Shown: positions 17,860 through 27,776, counted from the stretch's first letter. The stretch is 64,000 nt of DNA from Cupriavidus sp. YR651 (GCF_900101625.1 NZ_FMYZ01000007.1:248001-312000), one strand, 5' to 3'. Numbers and translations: made by a program. The notes: generated from the sequence alone by a model not told the origin.

Positions 17860-18036
17860 CGCGATACCTCTTTATTGTTCGTTCGGACGACGTTTCTTCA
17901 GACACGAACGGTCGCCCGAAATTCCCATGCCGCCAATGACGTGGCGCAAGCCACAACCCCCTTGGCTACAATGAGGACTTCGGCGCCGTGATTGCGCGGC
18001 GCCTCGCCCCCGGTCATTCCGAAGACAGGATTCCCC

Positions 18037-20736
18037 ATGCTGCGCACCGATACGCCCGTTACCGTCTATCGCAAGGACTATACCCCGCCCGCGTTCGCCA
18101 TCGATCATGTCGACCTGGTGCTCGAACTGGACCCGCAACGCACCGTCGTCACCAGCACGCTGCAATTCCGACGCTCGCCAGACGCCGCCGCCGATGCCCC
18201 GCTGGTGCTGGCGGGCGAGGAGCTCGAACTCGTCGGCGTGAAGCTGGACGGCAAGCCACTGGCGGAAGCCCGCCAGGAAGCCGGCACCCTGACTCTGCCG
18301 GGCCTGCCCGCGCAAGGCACGCTCGAGATCACCACGGCCTGCAACCCGGCCGCCAACACCACGCTGTCGGGGCTTTATGTCTCCAACGGCAACTTCTTCA
18401 CGCAATGCGAAGCCGAGGGCTTCCGTCGCATCACGTACTTCCTGGATCGCCCCGACGTGATGGCGACCTATCGCGTCACGCTGCGCGCCAACCGTGCGGC
18501 CAGCCCGGTGCTGCTCTCCAACGGCAACCTGCTGTCCGAGCGCGAACTGCCGGACGGCCGCCACGAAGCCGTCTGGGAGGACCCGTTCCGCAAGCCGTCG
18601 TACCTCTTCGCGCTGGTGGCCGGCAAGCTCGCCTGTATCGAGGAACGCATCCAGTCGGCGTCCGGCAAGGACAAGCTGCTGCAAGTCTGGGTGGAGCCGC
18701 AGGACCTGGAGAAGACCCGTCACGCGATGGACTCGCTGGTCAACTCCATCCGCTGGGATGAGCGTCGCTTTGGCCTGGAGCTGGATCTGGACCGCTTCAT
18801 GATCGTCGCCGTCAGCGACTTCAACATGGGCGCGATGGAGAACAAGGGCCTGAACATCTTCAACACGAAGTACGTGCTGGCCAACGCCCAGACCGCGACC
18901 GATGTGGACTTCGCCAATATCGAGTCCGTGGTGGGCCATGAGTATTTCCACAACTGGACCGGCAACCGCGTGACCTGCCGCGACTGGTTCCAGCTGTCGC
19001 TCAAGGAAGGCCTGACGGTGTTCCGCGACCAGGAGTTCTCGGCCGACATGATGGGCTCGGAGTCCGGCCGCGCCGTCAAGCGTATCGAGGACGTACGCGT
19101 GCTGCGCCAGGTGCAGTTCCCGGAAGACGCGGGCCCGATGGCCCACCCGGTGCGCCCTGACAGCTATGAGGAAATCAACAACTTCTACACGGTCACCGTG
19201 TACGAGAAGGGCGCCGAGGTCGTGCGCATGTACCAGACCCTGCTGGGCCGCGACGGCTTCCGCAAGGGCATGGACCTGTACTTCCAGCGGCACGATGGCC
19301 ACGCTGTCACCTGCGATGACTTCCGGGCGGCGATGGCCGACGCCAATGGCCGCGACCTCGCACAGTTCGGCCTCTGGTACAGCCAGGCCGGCACGCCCGT
19401 GGTGACCGTGAAAACCGCATGGGACGGCGCCGCGGGCGCCCTCACGCTGACGCTCGCCCAGCGCTGCCCGAAGGTCGGCATTGAAACCCGTGCCGGCGCG
19501 CCGGAAAAGCAGCCATTCCATATCCCGTTCGCGGTTGGCCTGATCGGTGCGGACGGCAACGACCTGCCGCTGCAAATCGACGGCGAACCGGCCGGCACCG
19601 CCACGACGCGCGTGCTCGACCTCACGCAGGCCGAGCAGACCTTCCGTTTCGTCAACCTGCCCCGCGGCACCGAGTCGCCGCTGCCCTCGCTGCTGCGCGA
19701 CTTCTCCGCGCCGGTAATCGTCGACTACGACTACACCGACGCCCAGCTGACCTTCCTGCTGGCGCACGACAGCGACGCCTTCAACCGCTGGGAAGCCGGC
19801 CAGCGTCTGGCCACGCGCGCCCTGCTGCAACTGGTAACGGATGTGCAGGCCGGCCGCGAATTAAAGCTGGATGCAGGACTGGTGGCCGCGTTCCGCACGG
19901 TGCTGGGCGACGGCACGCTGAGTCCGGCCTTCCGCGAACAGGCGCTGATGCTGCCGGCGGAAGCCTACCTGGCCGAGCGCATGGGCGTGGCCGATCCCGC
20001 CGCGATCCACCGCGCCCGCCTCTTCATGCGCGAGGGCCTGGCCCGGGCGCTCAAGCGCGAATGGCTGGCCGCCTATGAGGCCAACGCCACGCCGGGCCCT
20101 TACAGCCCCGACGCCGATGCGATGGCACGACGCGCCTTGCGCAACCTGGCGCTCGGCTACCTGGCCGACAGCGGCGACGCCGACATGCAGGCGCTGGCGG
20201 ACCGCCATTACCAGCAGTCGGACAATATGACCGACCGCTTTGCCGCCCTCTCCGCGCTGGTCAACAGCTTCGCGCCGGGCCGCGAGCATGCGCTAGCGGA
20301 CTTCTACCATCGCTTTGAAAACGATGCGCTGGTCATCGACAAGTGGTTTTCGCTGCAAGGCATGCAGCGCGGCGAGGTCGGCCCGCATGCCGGCAAGCGC
20401 ACCATCGACACCGTGCGCGCGCTGATGGAGCATCCCGCCTTCAACCTGCGCAATCCGAACCGCGCGCGATCGCTGATCTTCAGCTTCTGCTCCGGCAACC
20501 CGGCCCAGTTCCACGCCGAGGATGGCTCCGGCTACGCATTCTGGGCGGACCAGGTGCTGGCGCTGGATGCGATCAACCCGCAGGTGGCGGCCCGCCTGGC
20601 GCGCGTGCTGGACCGCTGGCAGAAGTACGCGATGCCGCTGCGCGACCGCATGCGTGCGGCGCTGGAGCGCGTGGCGGCGGCGTCCACGCTGTCGCGCGAC
20701 GTGCGCGAAATCGTCGGCAAGGCCCTGGCCGGCTGA
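18037..20736 (+). CDS. pepN: Aminopeptidase N
   Basis: An 899-residue M1 zinc aminopeptidase that removes N-terminal residues from peptides in the cytoplasm. GAMEN, the exopeptidase motif, lies near residue 266, and the zinc site HEYFHNWTGN with the following Glu in LKEGLTVFRDQ near 301-325. The C-terminal helical domain typical of the E. coli PepN subgroup is complete. The ATG at 18037 begins the conserved LRTDTPVTVYRKDY; an in-frame start at 17992 would add 15 unconserved residues. The divergent DUF4136 gene lies upstream and fbp follows after 65 bases. Confidence 0.96.
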   Translation: MLRTDTPVTVYRKDYTPPAFAIDHVDLVLELDPQRTVVTSTLQFRRSPDAAADAPLVLAGEELELVGVKLDGKPLAEARQEAGTLTLPGLPAQGTLEITTACNPAANTTLSGLYVSNGNFFTQCEAEGFRRITYFLDRPDVMATYRVTLRANRAASPVLLSNGNLLSERELPDGRHEAVWEDPFRKPSYLFALVAGKLACIEERIQSASGKDKLLQVWVEPQDLEKTRHAMDSLVNSIRWDERRFGLELDLDRFMIVAVSDFNMGAMENKGLNIFNTKYVLANAQTATDVDFANIESVVGHEYFHNWTGNRVTCRDWFQLSLKEGLTVFRDQEFSADMMGSESGRAVKRIEDVRVLRQVQFPEDAGPMAHPVRPDSYEEINNFYTVTVYEKGAEVVRMYQTLLGRDGFRKGMDLYFQRHDGHAVTCDDFRAAMADANGRDLAQFGLWYSQAGTPVVTVKTAWDGAAGALTLTLAQRCPKVGIETRAGAPEKQPFHIPFAVGLIGADGNDLPLQIDGEPAGTATTRVLDLTQAEQTFRFVNLPRGTESPLPSLLRDFSAPVIVDYDYTDAQLTFLLAHDSDAFNRWEAGQRLATRALLQLVTDVQAGRELKLDAGLVAAFRTVLGDGTLSPAFREQALMLPAEAYLAERMGVADPAAIHRARLFMREGLARALKREWLAAYEANATPGPYSPDADAMARRALRNLALGYLADSGDADMQALADRHYQQSDNMTDRFAALSALVNSFAPGREHALADFYHRFENDALVIDKWFSLQGMQRGEVGPHAGKRTIDTVRALMEHPAFNLRNPNRARSLIFSFCSGNPAQFHAEDGSGYAFWADQVLALDAINPQVAARLARVLDRWQKYAMPLRDRMRAALERVAAASTLSRDVREIVGKALAG

Positions 20737-20801
20737 CCGCGAAAGTGCCATGTCCGCCCCGGCGGACATGTAGAATTGCGGCCATCCAAGGAGAACCCAC
20801 C

Positions 20802-21818
20802 ATGACACGCATCAGCCTCACTCGCTATCTGGTCGAGGAGCAGCGCAAGCACAACACGATCCAGCCAGAGCTCCGGCTGCTGATCGAGGTGGTTGCGCGC
20901 GCCTGCAAGGCCATTTCCAACGCCGTCAGCAAGGGCGCCCTCGCGGGCGTGCTGGGCTCGGCCGGCACCGGCAACGTCCAGGGCGAAACCCAGCAGAAGC
21001 TGGACGTGATCGCCAATGAAGTGCTGCTGGACGCCAACGAATGGGGTGGCCACCTGGCAGCCATGGCTTCGGAGGAAATGGACTCGTTCTACGAGATCCC
21101 CAACCGCTACCCGAAGGGCGAATACCTGCTGCTGTTCGATCCGCTCGACGGTTCGTCGAACATCGACGTGAACGTGTCGATCGGCACGATCTTCTCGGTG
21201 CTGCACATGCCCAAGCCGGGCCAGACCGTGACCGAGCATGACTTCATGCAGCCGGGCACGCATCAGGTGGCGGCAGGCTACGCGGTGTACGGCCCGCAGA
21301 CCACACTGGTGCTGACCGTCGGCAACGGCGTGCACATGTTCACGCTGGACCGCGAGGCCGGCAGCTTCGTGCTGACGCAGTCGGACATTCAGATTCCGGA
21401 AGACACCAAGGAATTCGCGATCAACATGTCCAACATGCGCCACTGGGCCCCGCCCGTGCGCCAGTACATCGACGAATGCCTGGCCGGCGAGGAAGGCCCG
21501 CGCGGCAAGAACTTCAACATGCGCTGGATTGCGTCGATGGTTGCCGACGTGCATCGCATCCTCATGCGCGGCGGCGTCTTCATGTATCCGTGGGACAAGC
21601 GCGAGCCGGAAAAGCCGGGCAAGCTGCGCCTGATGTACGAAGCCAACCCGATGGCATTCCTGATCGAACAGGCAGGCGGCGCGGCCACCAATGGCCATGA
21701 GCGCATCCTGGACGTGCAGCCGACCAAGCTGCACCAGCGTGTGTCGGTGATCCTCGGGTCGAAGAACGAGGTGGATCGCGTGACGCGCTACCACCAGGAA
21801 GCCGCGCCCAAGGCGTAA
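20802..21818 (+). CDS. fbp: Fructose-1,6-bisphosphatase class 1
   Basis: A 338-residue FBPase, the gluconeogenic enzyme hydrolysing fructose-1,6-bisphosphate. The metal-binding signature LFDPLDGSSNIDVN is near residue 111, preceded by an EEMDSFYEIP stretch. An AAGGAG ribosome site precedes the ATG at 20802. Length is normal. It follows pepN on the same strand and ends at a strong terminator. Confidence 0.96.
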   Translation: MTRISLTRYLVEEQRKHNTIQPELRLLIEVVARACKAISNAVSKGALAGVLGSAGTGNVQGETQQKLDVIANEVLLDANEWGGHLAAMASEEMDSFYEIPNRYPKGEYLLLFDPLDGSSNIDVNVSIGTIFSVLHMPKPGQTVTEHDFMQPGTHQVAAGYAVYGPQTTLVLTVGNGVHMFTLDREAGSFVLTQSDIQIPEDTKEFAINMSNMRHWAPPVRQYIDECLAGEEGPRGKNFNMRWIASMVADVHRILMRGGVFMYPWDKREPEKPGKLRLMYEANPMAFLIEQAGGAATNGHERILDVQPTKLHQRVSVILGSKNEVDRVTRYHQEAAPKA

Positions 21819-21844
21819 GCCGGCGAGCGGATCGTGCATGCAAG

Positions 21845-21873
21845 ACAGGGCGCCTCGGCGCCCTGTTTTCTTT
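21845..21873 (+). terminator. Intrinsic terminator after fbp
   Basis: A perfect 10-base stem ACAGGGCGCC/GGCGCCCTGT with a two-base apex is followed by TTTCTTTT. It lies between the convergent fbp and aldose epimerase genes. Confidence 0.87.
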
Positions 21874-21933
21874 TGCGATGCACATGGGCGCCGTGCGCCG
21901 CCCGACATCCGTCTCTGCGATGTCGATCCTTCA

Positions 21934-22881
21934 TCAGGCCGGCAGGTCGATGCGCCACAGCATGCGATACACCACGGATTCCCCGGCCGCGAGCGCGCGC
22001 AGCCCAGCGCCTTCCCAGCCGCGTGCGGCCAGGTTGACCGCATCCGCCACGTGCGAGACGGGCTCCAGGCAGACGTAGTCGCAACCGGCCGGCGCATGCA
22101 GGACAAGGTGGTCCAAACCTTCGCCCGCACGCATCAGCAGCGTGGCGCCATCGGGCCGCCTGAGCGTGGCCTGTCGCTTCCAGCCGCTGTAGTAGATGCT
22201 GAAATCCGCTTCCGGCAAGTTGCGCTCCCGCAGGAAGCGTTCGCGGTCGCCAACGGCCGCGCGGCCCGTGGCAACGCCGCCATGGTCCGCAGGCCACAGG
22301 TGTGCCGCATCGAACTGGACACGCATGCCGGGCACGCGCGCGAAGAACGGATGGAAGCCGCCGCCAACGGGCATCGCGCTGTCGCCGTCGTTGCGCACGA
22401 CGAGCTCCGCCACGAGGCCGTCCAGGGAGAGCACGATCGATTGCCGGGCAAACACGTGCCACGGCCAGTCGCCCGGCGCCGGCACGTGGCGCAGTTCAAG
22501 CGTGATGGCATCGACGTTCTCGTGCACGACCTGCCAGGGCCGGACGTGGCCAAACCCATGCATCGCATGCGTCTGCCCCGGATGGGCGGGCAGCACGATG
22601 TCCTGCCCGTTCCAGCGGAAGCGGCCATTGCGGATGCGATTGGAAAACGGCAGCAGCGGATAGAGGCCAGCCTTCGGCCACGCATGGGCATCGAAGCCCT
22701 CGCGCAGCGCTTGCGCGGGCATCGGCGCCAGCCATTCGATGACGGCACCGTCCGCGCGCGATGTGGTCAGCGACGCCATGCGCCCGCCAGCGGCGGGCGC
22801 GACGACGAGCGCGTGCGGCCCGGCGCGCAGCGTGTGGATCGGCCCCGCTTCCAGCCACACGCCGCCCGTGGTCTGCCTCAC
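21934..22881 (-). CDS. Aldose 1-epimerase family protein
   Basis: A 315-residue mutarotase-like protein (GalM/YeaD superfamily) with the beta-sandwich signatures SNRIRNGRFRWNG near residue 75, HAMHGFGHVRPW near 98 and GFHPFF near 175. Members interconvert alpha and beta anomers of sugars. The GTG at 22881 overlaps the dctM stop codon (GTGA), showing translational coupling as last gene of the uronate operon. A role in supplying the anomer used by uronate dehydrogenase, or acting on an incoming uronate, is an inference from context. Confidence 0.85.
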   Translation of the reverse strand: MRQTTGGVWLEAGPIHTLRAGPHALVVAPAAGGRMASLTTSRADGAVIEWLAPMPAQALREGFDAHAWPKAGLYPLLPFSNRIRNGRFRWNGQDIVLPAHPGQTHAMHGFGHVRPWQVVHENVDAITLELRHVPAPGDWPWHVFARQSIVLSLDGLVAELVVRNDGDSAMPVGGGFHPFFARVPGMRVQFDAAHLWPADHGGVATGRAAVGDRERFLRERNLPEADFSIYYSGWKRQATLRRPDGATLLMRAGEGLDHLVLHAPAGCDYVCLEPVSHVADAVNLAARGWEGAGLRALAAGESVVYRMLWRIDLPA

Positions 22882-24161
22882 TTGAGCAGCAGGTCCGGCA
22901 GCCACATCGAAAACGCCGGCACGTACGTGACCATCAGCAGTGCCGCCAGCAGCGCGCCGTAGAACGGCCAGATCGTCTTCATCACCTGGCCGACGGACAC
23001 CCCGCCGATGGCGCAACCCACGAACTGCGTGGTGCCGACCGGCGGCGTGTTCAGCCCCAGCGCGCAGTTGATCAGCATCAGCATGCCGAACTGCACGGGC
23101 CCCATGCCGTAGTGCTGGCAGATCGGCAGGAAGATCGGCGTGCAGATCAGGATCGTGGCCGCCATGTCCAGGAAGGTGCCGAGGACGAACAGCATCACGT
23201 TCACCATCAGGAAGATCATCCACGGGCTGGTCGACAGCGAACTGAGGAACTGTCCGGTCAACTCGGCCACGCCGTACAGGCTGATCAGGTAGCCGAACGT
23301 GCCCGAGATGCCGATCAGCAGCAGCACCACGCCGGTCGTCTTGACCGCCTTGGCCGCGGCCTTGACGAACTGTTCGCGCGTCAGCGACCGGTACACGAGC
23401 ACCGTCAGCGCCAGCGCGTAGAGCACCGCCACCGCGGCCGATTCCGTTGCCGTGAACACCCCCGACAGGATGCCCGCCAGGATCAGCACCACCACGAACA
23501 GGCCCGGCAGCGCCGCCGCCAGCGAATGGCCGACGATCTCCCAGCCCGGGAACTTGCCGGCCGGATAGCCGCGGCTGCGCGCCACGAAGTAGGCCGCGGC
23601 CAGGTTGCAGATCGTCAGGATCAGCGCGGGCAGCACGCCGGCCAGGATCAGCGCGGCAATCGAGACCTTGCCGCCCGCGGCCAGCGTGTAGATGATCATG
23701 TTGTGGCTGGTTGGCATCAGCGCGCCCACCAATGCCGCGTGCGTGGTCACGTTGACGGCGTAGTCGGCGTGATAGCCCTCGCGCTTCATCATCGGGATCA
23801 TCACCGCGCCCATGGCCGACACGTCCGCCACCGGCGACCCCGACACGCCGCCAAACAGCGTGCAGGCGACCACATTGGACATGCCCAGTCCACCGCGCAC
23901 GTGCCCGGCCATCGACTTGGCGAAGTTGACGATGCGGTCCGCGATGCCGCCATAGAGCATCAGTTCGCCAGCGAAGATAAAGAACGGAATGGCGAGGAAC
24001 GAAAACGCGTTCATGCCCGACGTCATCTGCTGGAACACCACGGCCAGCGGCAATCCTTCATAGAGGATCGTGACCACCGCCGACAGCCCGATGGAAAACG
24101 CCACCGGCACGCCGAGAATCAGCAATCCGAAGAAGCTGATGGAAATAATGATCAGTGCCAT
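22878..24161 (-). CDS. dctM: TRAP transporter large permease subunit DctM
   Basis: A 427-residue inner-membrane protein with about 12 hydrophobic segments, beginning MALIIISISFFGLLILGVPV and containing the family stretches IPFFIFAGELM near residue 60 and GGVSGSPVADVSAMG near 105. In TRAP systems it carries the ion-coupled transport pathway. The start overlaps the end of dctQ by ten bases. It belongs to the operon udh, lactonase, dctP, dctQ, dctM, epimerase, so a hexuronate or aldarate substrate is likely. Confidence 0.93.
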   Translation of the reverse strand: MALIIISISFFGLLILGVPVAFSIGLSAVVTILYEGLPLAVVFQQMTSGMNAFSFLAIPFFIFAGELMLYGGIADRIVNFAKSMAGHVRGGLGMSNVVACTLFGGVSGSPVADVSAMGAVMIPMMKREGYHADYAVNVTTHAALVGALMPTSHNMIIYTLAAGGKVSIAALILAGVLPALILTICNLAAAYFVARSRGYPAGKFPGWEIVGHSLAAALPGLFVVVLILAGILSGVFTATESAAVAVLYALALTVLVYRSLTREQFVKAAAKAVKTTGVVLLLIGISGTFGYLISLYGVAELTGQFLSSLSTSPWMIFLMVNVMLFVLGTFLDMAATILICTPIFLPICQHYGMGPVQFGMLMLINCALGLNTPPVGTTQFVGCAIGGVSVGQVMKTIWPFYGALLAALLMVTYVPAFSMWLPDLLLK

Positions 24162-24751
24162 GCCGGCTCCACTTCCGTGCCTTTCAGCACTGCAATGATG
24201 TGTTCGATCGAAAACAGCACGATGAGCGTGCCCGCGATGACGGGCGGCAGGTAGCGCCAGCCCTCGGAAATGCCGAGCGTGGGCAGCTTGTAGTCCGCCA
24301 CGGACATCGCCAGGAACGCGCAGTTGTAGGCCATGACCGCGCCGAACGTGCCGACCAGCACATGGATCAACAGCTCGATCTTCGTGCGGATGCGCTCGGG
24401 CAGCAGCACGAGCAGCGATTCCAGGCCGATGTGGCCGGCATCGCGCACGCCCACGGCGGTGCCAAGCATCGTCACGTACAGCACCAGCAGCATGGCGATG
24501 GTTTCCGCCCACGTGGGCGTGTCGTTCAGCACGTAGCGGCCAAACACCTGCGTGAGCACGGCAATGACCAGCAGCACGAGGCCGGTGACGCCGAGGCCCA
24601 TGCAGATGCGGGCGAGCGTGGCACAGAAGCGGGTGTAGAGACTGGCGCCGGAGGGGATGCCGGGGGCCTGGGCCTCCGGCTGGCCGGGGGCGGCGGTGGC
24701 ACCAGGGGTGCCTTCCGCGGGCGATGCCGGCGTGGGAGAGGGCGAAAGCAT
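24152..24751 (-). CDS. dctQ: TRAP transporter small permease subunit DctQ
   Basis: A 199-residue membrane protein with four transmembrane helices, including the region FGRYVLNDTPTWAETIAMLL with the W-x-E motif typical of DctQ. The first 35 residues are an unusual Pro/Ala/Gly-rich extension (SPTPASPAEGTPG) before the first helix; a shorter start is possible but no better-placed start is obvious. DctQ joins DctM in the membrane complex. Confidence 0.88.
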   Translation of the reverse strand: MLSPSPTPASPAEGTPGATAAPGQPEAQAPGIPSGASLYTRFCATLARICMGLGVTGLVLLVIAVLTQVFGRYVLNDTPTWAETIAMLLVLYVTMLGTAVGVRDAGHIGLESLLVLLPERIRTKIELLIHVLVGTFGAVMAYNCAFLAMSVADYKLPTLGISEGWRYLPPVIAGTLIVLFSIEHIIAVLKGTEVEPAWH

Positions 24752-24891
24752 GATGGGATTCCGTGTCCTGGGTCTGGCCCGCCCGCGCGCGACCTGGCGG
24801 CCGGCGGGCCCAAGGCGAATTGCCGAATTGCCGAACTACCGAAGCGGGCGGACGGCGCGGTGGCCGCCCTGCCCTGGCGACGCAGCTTCGC

Positions 24892-25884
24892 TTACTTCGT
24901 CTCTTGCGTGCGACGCACCAGGTCCTTCATCTGGGCGCTGGTGATGAAGCGGTCATAGACGGGCTTCATCGCGGTCTGGAACGACGACTTGTCGACCTGG
25001 ATGATCTGCACGCCGGCGGCTTCCACCATCTTGCGCGACTTCAGCTCGCGCTCGTCCCACAGCGTGCGCATGTACGGCACGGAGTCCTTGGCGGCCTGGC
25101 GGATCAGCGCCTGGTCTTCCTTCGACATACGGTCCCACATGACCTTGGAGAACAGCAGCATTTCCGGTGCCATCGAATGCTCGGTCAGGGAGTAGTACTT
25201 GGCCACCTCGAACTGGCGCGAGCTTTCATAGCTGGGCCAGTTGTTCTCGGCGCCATCGACCAGGCCGGTCTTCAGCGCGGTGTAGACCTCGCCCCACGGC
25301 ATCGGCGTGGCATTGGCGTGCATCGCTTCCAGCAGGGACACCCAGAGGTCCGACTGCTGCACGCGAATCTTCATGCCCTTGGCATCGGCCAGCGTGCGGA
25401 TCGGGCGCTTGGTGGTGTACATCGAGCGCGAGCCGCTGTCATACCAGGCCAGGCCGATGAAGCCGTTCTTCTCGCACGACTTCAGGATGTCGTCGCCCAC
25501 CTGGCCATCGAGCACGTGGCGCATGTGTTCGGTGGAGCGGAACAGGAACGGCATCGTCGGGACGATGGTCGCCTCGCAGATGTTGTTCATGGCGGCGGAA
25601 TTCACGCGCACCATCGACAGCGCGCCGATCTTGGTCTGCTCGATGGCATCCTTCTCGCTGCCCAGCGAGCCCTGCGCGAACACCTTGATCGACAGGCGGC
25701 CGTTGGAGCGTTGCTTGACCAGCTCGCCCATGTGGCGCACGGCCTGCACGGTCGGATAGTCGTCGGGGTGAATATCGGCGGAACGCATTTCCGCGGCGTG
25801 CGCGCCGACCGGCATCGCCACGGCGGTGGCAAGTGCGGCCATGAGGGTGCCCAGGCGGGCACGCGAGAAGCGGGATGAAACCAT
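24892..25884 (-). CDS. dctP: TRAP transporter solute-binding protein DctP
   Basis: A 330-residue periplasmic receptor with a signal peptide cleaved after AHA (about residue 30). The mature part shows DctP features: KVFAQGSLGSEKDAIEQTK, the GMKIRVQQSDLWV stretch near residue 170 with the conserved Arg that binds the substrate carboxylate, and VDGAENNWPSYESS near 215. A carboxylated sugar is the expected ligand. It is third in the uronate operon, 78 bases after the lactonase gene and 140 bases ahead of dctQ. Confidence 0.92.
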   Translation of the reverse strand: MVSSRFSRARLGTLMAALATAVAMPVGAHAAEMRSADIHPDDYPTVQAVRHMGELVKQRSNGRLSIKVFAQGSLGSEKDAIEQTKIGALSMVRVNSAAMNNICEATIVPTMPFLFRSTEHMRHVLDGQVGDDILKSCEKNGFIGLAWYDSGSRSMYTTKRPIRTLADAKGMKIRVQQSDLWVSLLEAMHANATPMPWGEVYTALKTGLVDGAENNWPSYESSRQFEVAKYYSLTEHSMAPEMLLFSKVMWDRMSKEDQALIRQAAKDSVPYMRTLWDERELKSRKMVEAAGVQIIQVDKSSFQTAMKPVYDRFITSAQMKDLVRRTQETK

Positions 25885-25962
25885 GAATTGCCTCCAGTGA
25901 GTTGTAGTTCTTCGATCAAAGACAAACAGTGAACCCCCTGGCTCGGGAGTCCGCCGGAAACA

Positions 25963-26850
25963 TCAGCCGCGCAGCACGGGCTCCGCCAGGCCACGCACGC
26001 CAGGTTGCAGCGCAAACACCGCGCCGGACAACAGATCGCTGTCATCGGTGCGAATCGAGGTCACGTACAGCGTATCGAGCCCGCTGCCGCCAAACGCACA
26101 CATCGCCGGCTTGGCCGCCGGCACGGACAGGCTGCGGTCCAGCCGGCCATCGGGCGTGAAGCGATGCACCTGGCCGGCGTCGTTGCCGCAGATCCAGTAG
26201 CCGCCGTCGGCATCCACGGCGGCGCCATCCGGGCGGCCCGGATACGCAGTCATGTCGATGAACAGGCGGCCATTGGACGGCGTACCGCTATCGGTGTCGT
26301 AGTCGTAGGCCCACACCGCCTGCCGCGTCGGGTGCGAATCGGACAGGTACATCGTGCGGCCGTCGGGGCTGAAGGCCAGCCCATTGGGAGTAATCAGCGT
26401 CTCGCGCATGACATCGAGCGCACCGCTCGTGGCGTCGTAGCGATACAGCTTGCCGTCGGTCGCGGCCAGCGACATGTCCATCACCATCGTGCCCGCCCAG
26501 AAGCGACCCTGGCGATCGCAGCGGCCATCGTTGAATCGCATGCCCGCGCGTCCGTGGGCAACCGTCGCCACGCGCTCCAGCGCCGGCGCGGGCTGCCCCG
26601 GCACCAGGCGCGCCGCCCGGAAGATGCCGGTTTCCATGGCCAGCAGCCAGCCGCCATCGGCCGTCATGGCGATGCAACCCGCCATCTCGGGCAACGTCCA
26701 TGTGGCGGTGGCCCCGGTGGCCGGGTCGAAGCGCCACAGCGTGCGGTTGGGAATATCGGTCCAGTAGAGCGCGGCGTCGGCGGCGTGCCAGACGGGGCTT
26801 TCGCCCACGCCGCAGCGCATGTCGCCGATCCGCTCGATGACTTGGGCCAT
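25963..26850 (-). CDS. SMP-30/gluconolactonase-family lactonase
   Basis: A 295-residue six-bladed beta-propeller lactonase. Key metal-site segments are GVGESPVWH near residue 13 (Glu ligand), RFNDGRCDRQGRFWAG near 100 (Asn), ITPNGLAFSPDG near 148 (Asn) and AYPGRPDGAAVDADG near 195 (Asp). It begins five bases after udh. Since uronate dehydrogenase yields an aldarolactone, hydrolysis of that lactone to glucarate or galactarate is the most likely role. Other members act on gluconolactone or arabinonolactone, so the exact ring is an inference. Confidence 0.88.
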   Translation of the reverse strand: MAQVIERIGDMRCGVGESPVWHAADAALYWTDIPNRTLWRFDPATGATATWTLPEMAGCIAMTADGGWLLAMETGIFRAARLVPGQPAPALERVATVAHGRAGMRFNDGRCDRQGRFWAGTMVMDMSLAATDGKLYRYDATSGALDVMRETLITPNGLAFSPDGRTMYLSDSHPTRQAVWAYDYDTDSGTPSNGRLFIDMTAYPGRPDGAAVDADGGYWICGNDAGQVHRFTPDGRLDRSLSVPAAKPAMCAFGGSGLDTLYVTSIRTDDSDLLSGAVFALQPGVRGLAEPVLRG

Positions 26851-26855
26851 CGCGC

Positions 26856-27692
26856 TCAGTCCCCGAACGGGCCCGCCTTGACGAACGCCCCGCCCTGGTA
26901 CCAGCCGGCCGGGTCGTCGGCCGGCAGCGGCGGCACGGATTCCACCCGGGCGCGGAACTGCTCGGAGGACTCCACCGGCCGGAAGCCCAGGCGCGCGGCC
27001 TTGCTGTTGTCCCACCAGCGGTCGCGGTTGGCCGATGCGCCGTAGGCGATCGTGAAGCCGACGTCGGGCACGAAGATCGAGCGCTTGATCAGCTGCTCCA
27101 GATCGTCATAACCGAGCCACGTCACCATCATGCGGCGATCCTTGGCCTCCGGGAACGACGAGCCGATGCGCAGCGCGACGGTTTCGATGCCATGGCGATC
27201 AAAGTAGAAGCTGGCCAACTGCTCGCCAAAGGCCTTGCTCACGCCGTAGTAGCCGTCGGGACGCGGCGGCGTATCGGCATCGAGCATCTCGCCTTGCTTG
27301 TAGTAGCCGATGACGTGGTTGGAGCTGGCAAACACGATGCGGCGCACGCCATGGCGGCGCGCCGCTTCATAAAGGTTGTACGTCCCCTGGATATTGGCCG
27401 GCAGGATTTCCTCGAACGGTCGCTCCACGGACACGCCGCCCAGGTGGACGATCGCGTCCACGCCGGCCACCAGTTCATGCACGGCCCTGGGGTCCGACAG
27501 ATCGCAAGCCGCCACTTCTTCCTGCTCGCGTGCCGTGCCGAGGTCGGCGATATCGGAGACGCGCACTACGTCGGCATAGCGCTTCAGGCGGTCACGCAGG
27601 ACTTTGCCCAGGTTGCCCGCGGCGCCTGTCATCAGGATGCGGTGGCAACGGGTGGTGACGCCGTCGAGCGGGTCTTGGGAGGCGAGAGACAT
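26856..27692 (-). CDS. udh: Uronate dehydrogenase
   Basis: A 278-residue short-chain dehydrogenase/epimerase-fold enzyme. Its Rossmann motif MTGAAGNLGKVL is near residue 21, and GGVSVERPFEEILPANIQG and FASSNHVIGYY match what I recall of Agrobacterium and Pseudomonas Udh; the catalytic Tyr and Lys sit in YYGVSKAFGE near 148. The enzyme oxidises D-glucuronate or D-galacturonate with NAD to the aldarolactone. I used the ATG at 27692; an upstream TTG at 27770 would place the start inside a likely operator. It is the first gene of the uronate operon. Confidence 0.92.
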   Translation of the reverse strand: MSLASQDPLDGVTTRCHRILMTGAAGNLGKVLRDRLKRYADVVRVSDIADLGTAREQEEVAACDLSDPRAVHELVAGVDAIVHLGGVSVERPFEEILPANIQGTYNLYEAARRHGVRRIVFASSNHVIGYYKQGEMLDADTPPRPDGYYGVSKAFGEQLASFYFDRHGIETVALRIGSSFPEAKDRRMMVTWLGYDDLEQLIKRSIFVPDVGFTIAYGASANRDRWWDNSKAARLGFRPVESSEQFRARVESVPPLPADDPAGWYQGGAFVKAGPFGD

Positions 27693-27758
27693 AGTTTCGG
27701 GTGCGCGGGCGTGAGCCACTGGGGCCACGCAGGATGACTGGGAAGGTGTTATTGATCT

Positions 27759-27776
27759 GTCGTCATACAACGTGAC
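27759..27776. promoter_or_regulatory. Operator-like site upstream of udh
   Basis: On the minus strand the sequence reads GTCACGTTGTATGACGAC. Its core TTGTATGACGA fits the FadR-subfamily operator pattern TNGTNNNACNA and resembles the sites at 28163, 60580 and 61465. It lies 67-84 bases before the udh ATG, a suitable place to control the uronate operon. Confidence 0.5.

Noticed and set aside
17872..19830. 652-codon minus-strand frame opposite pepN
   Set aside because: Antisense shadow; composition typical of GC-rich complement.
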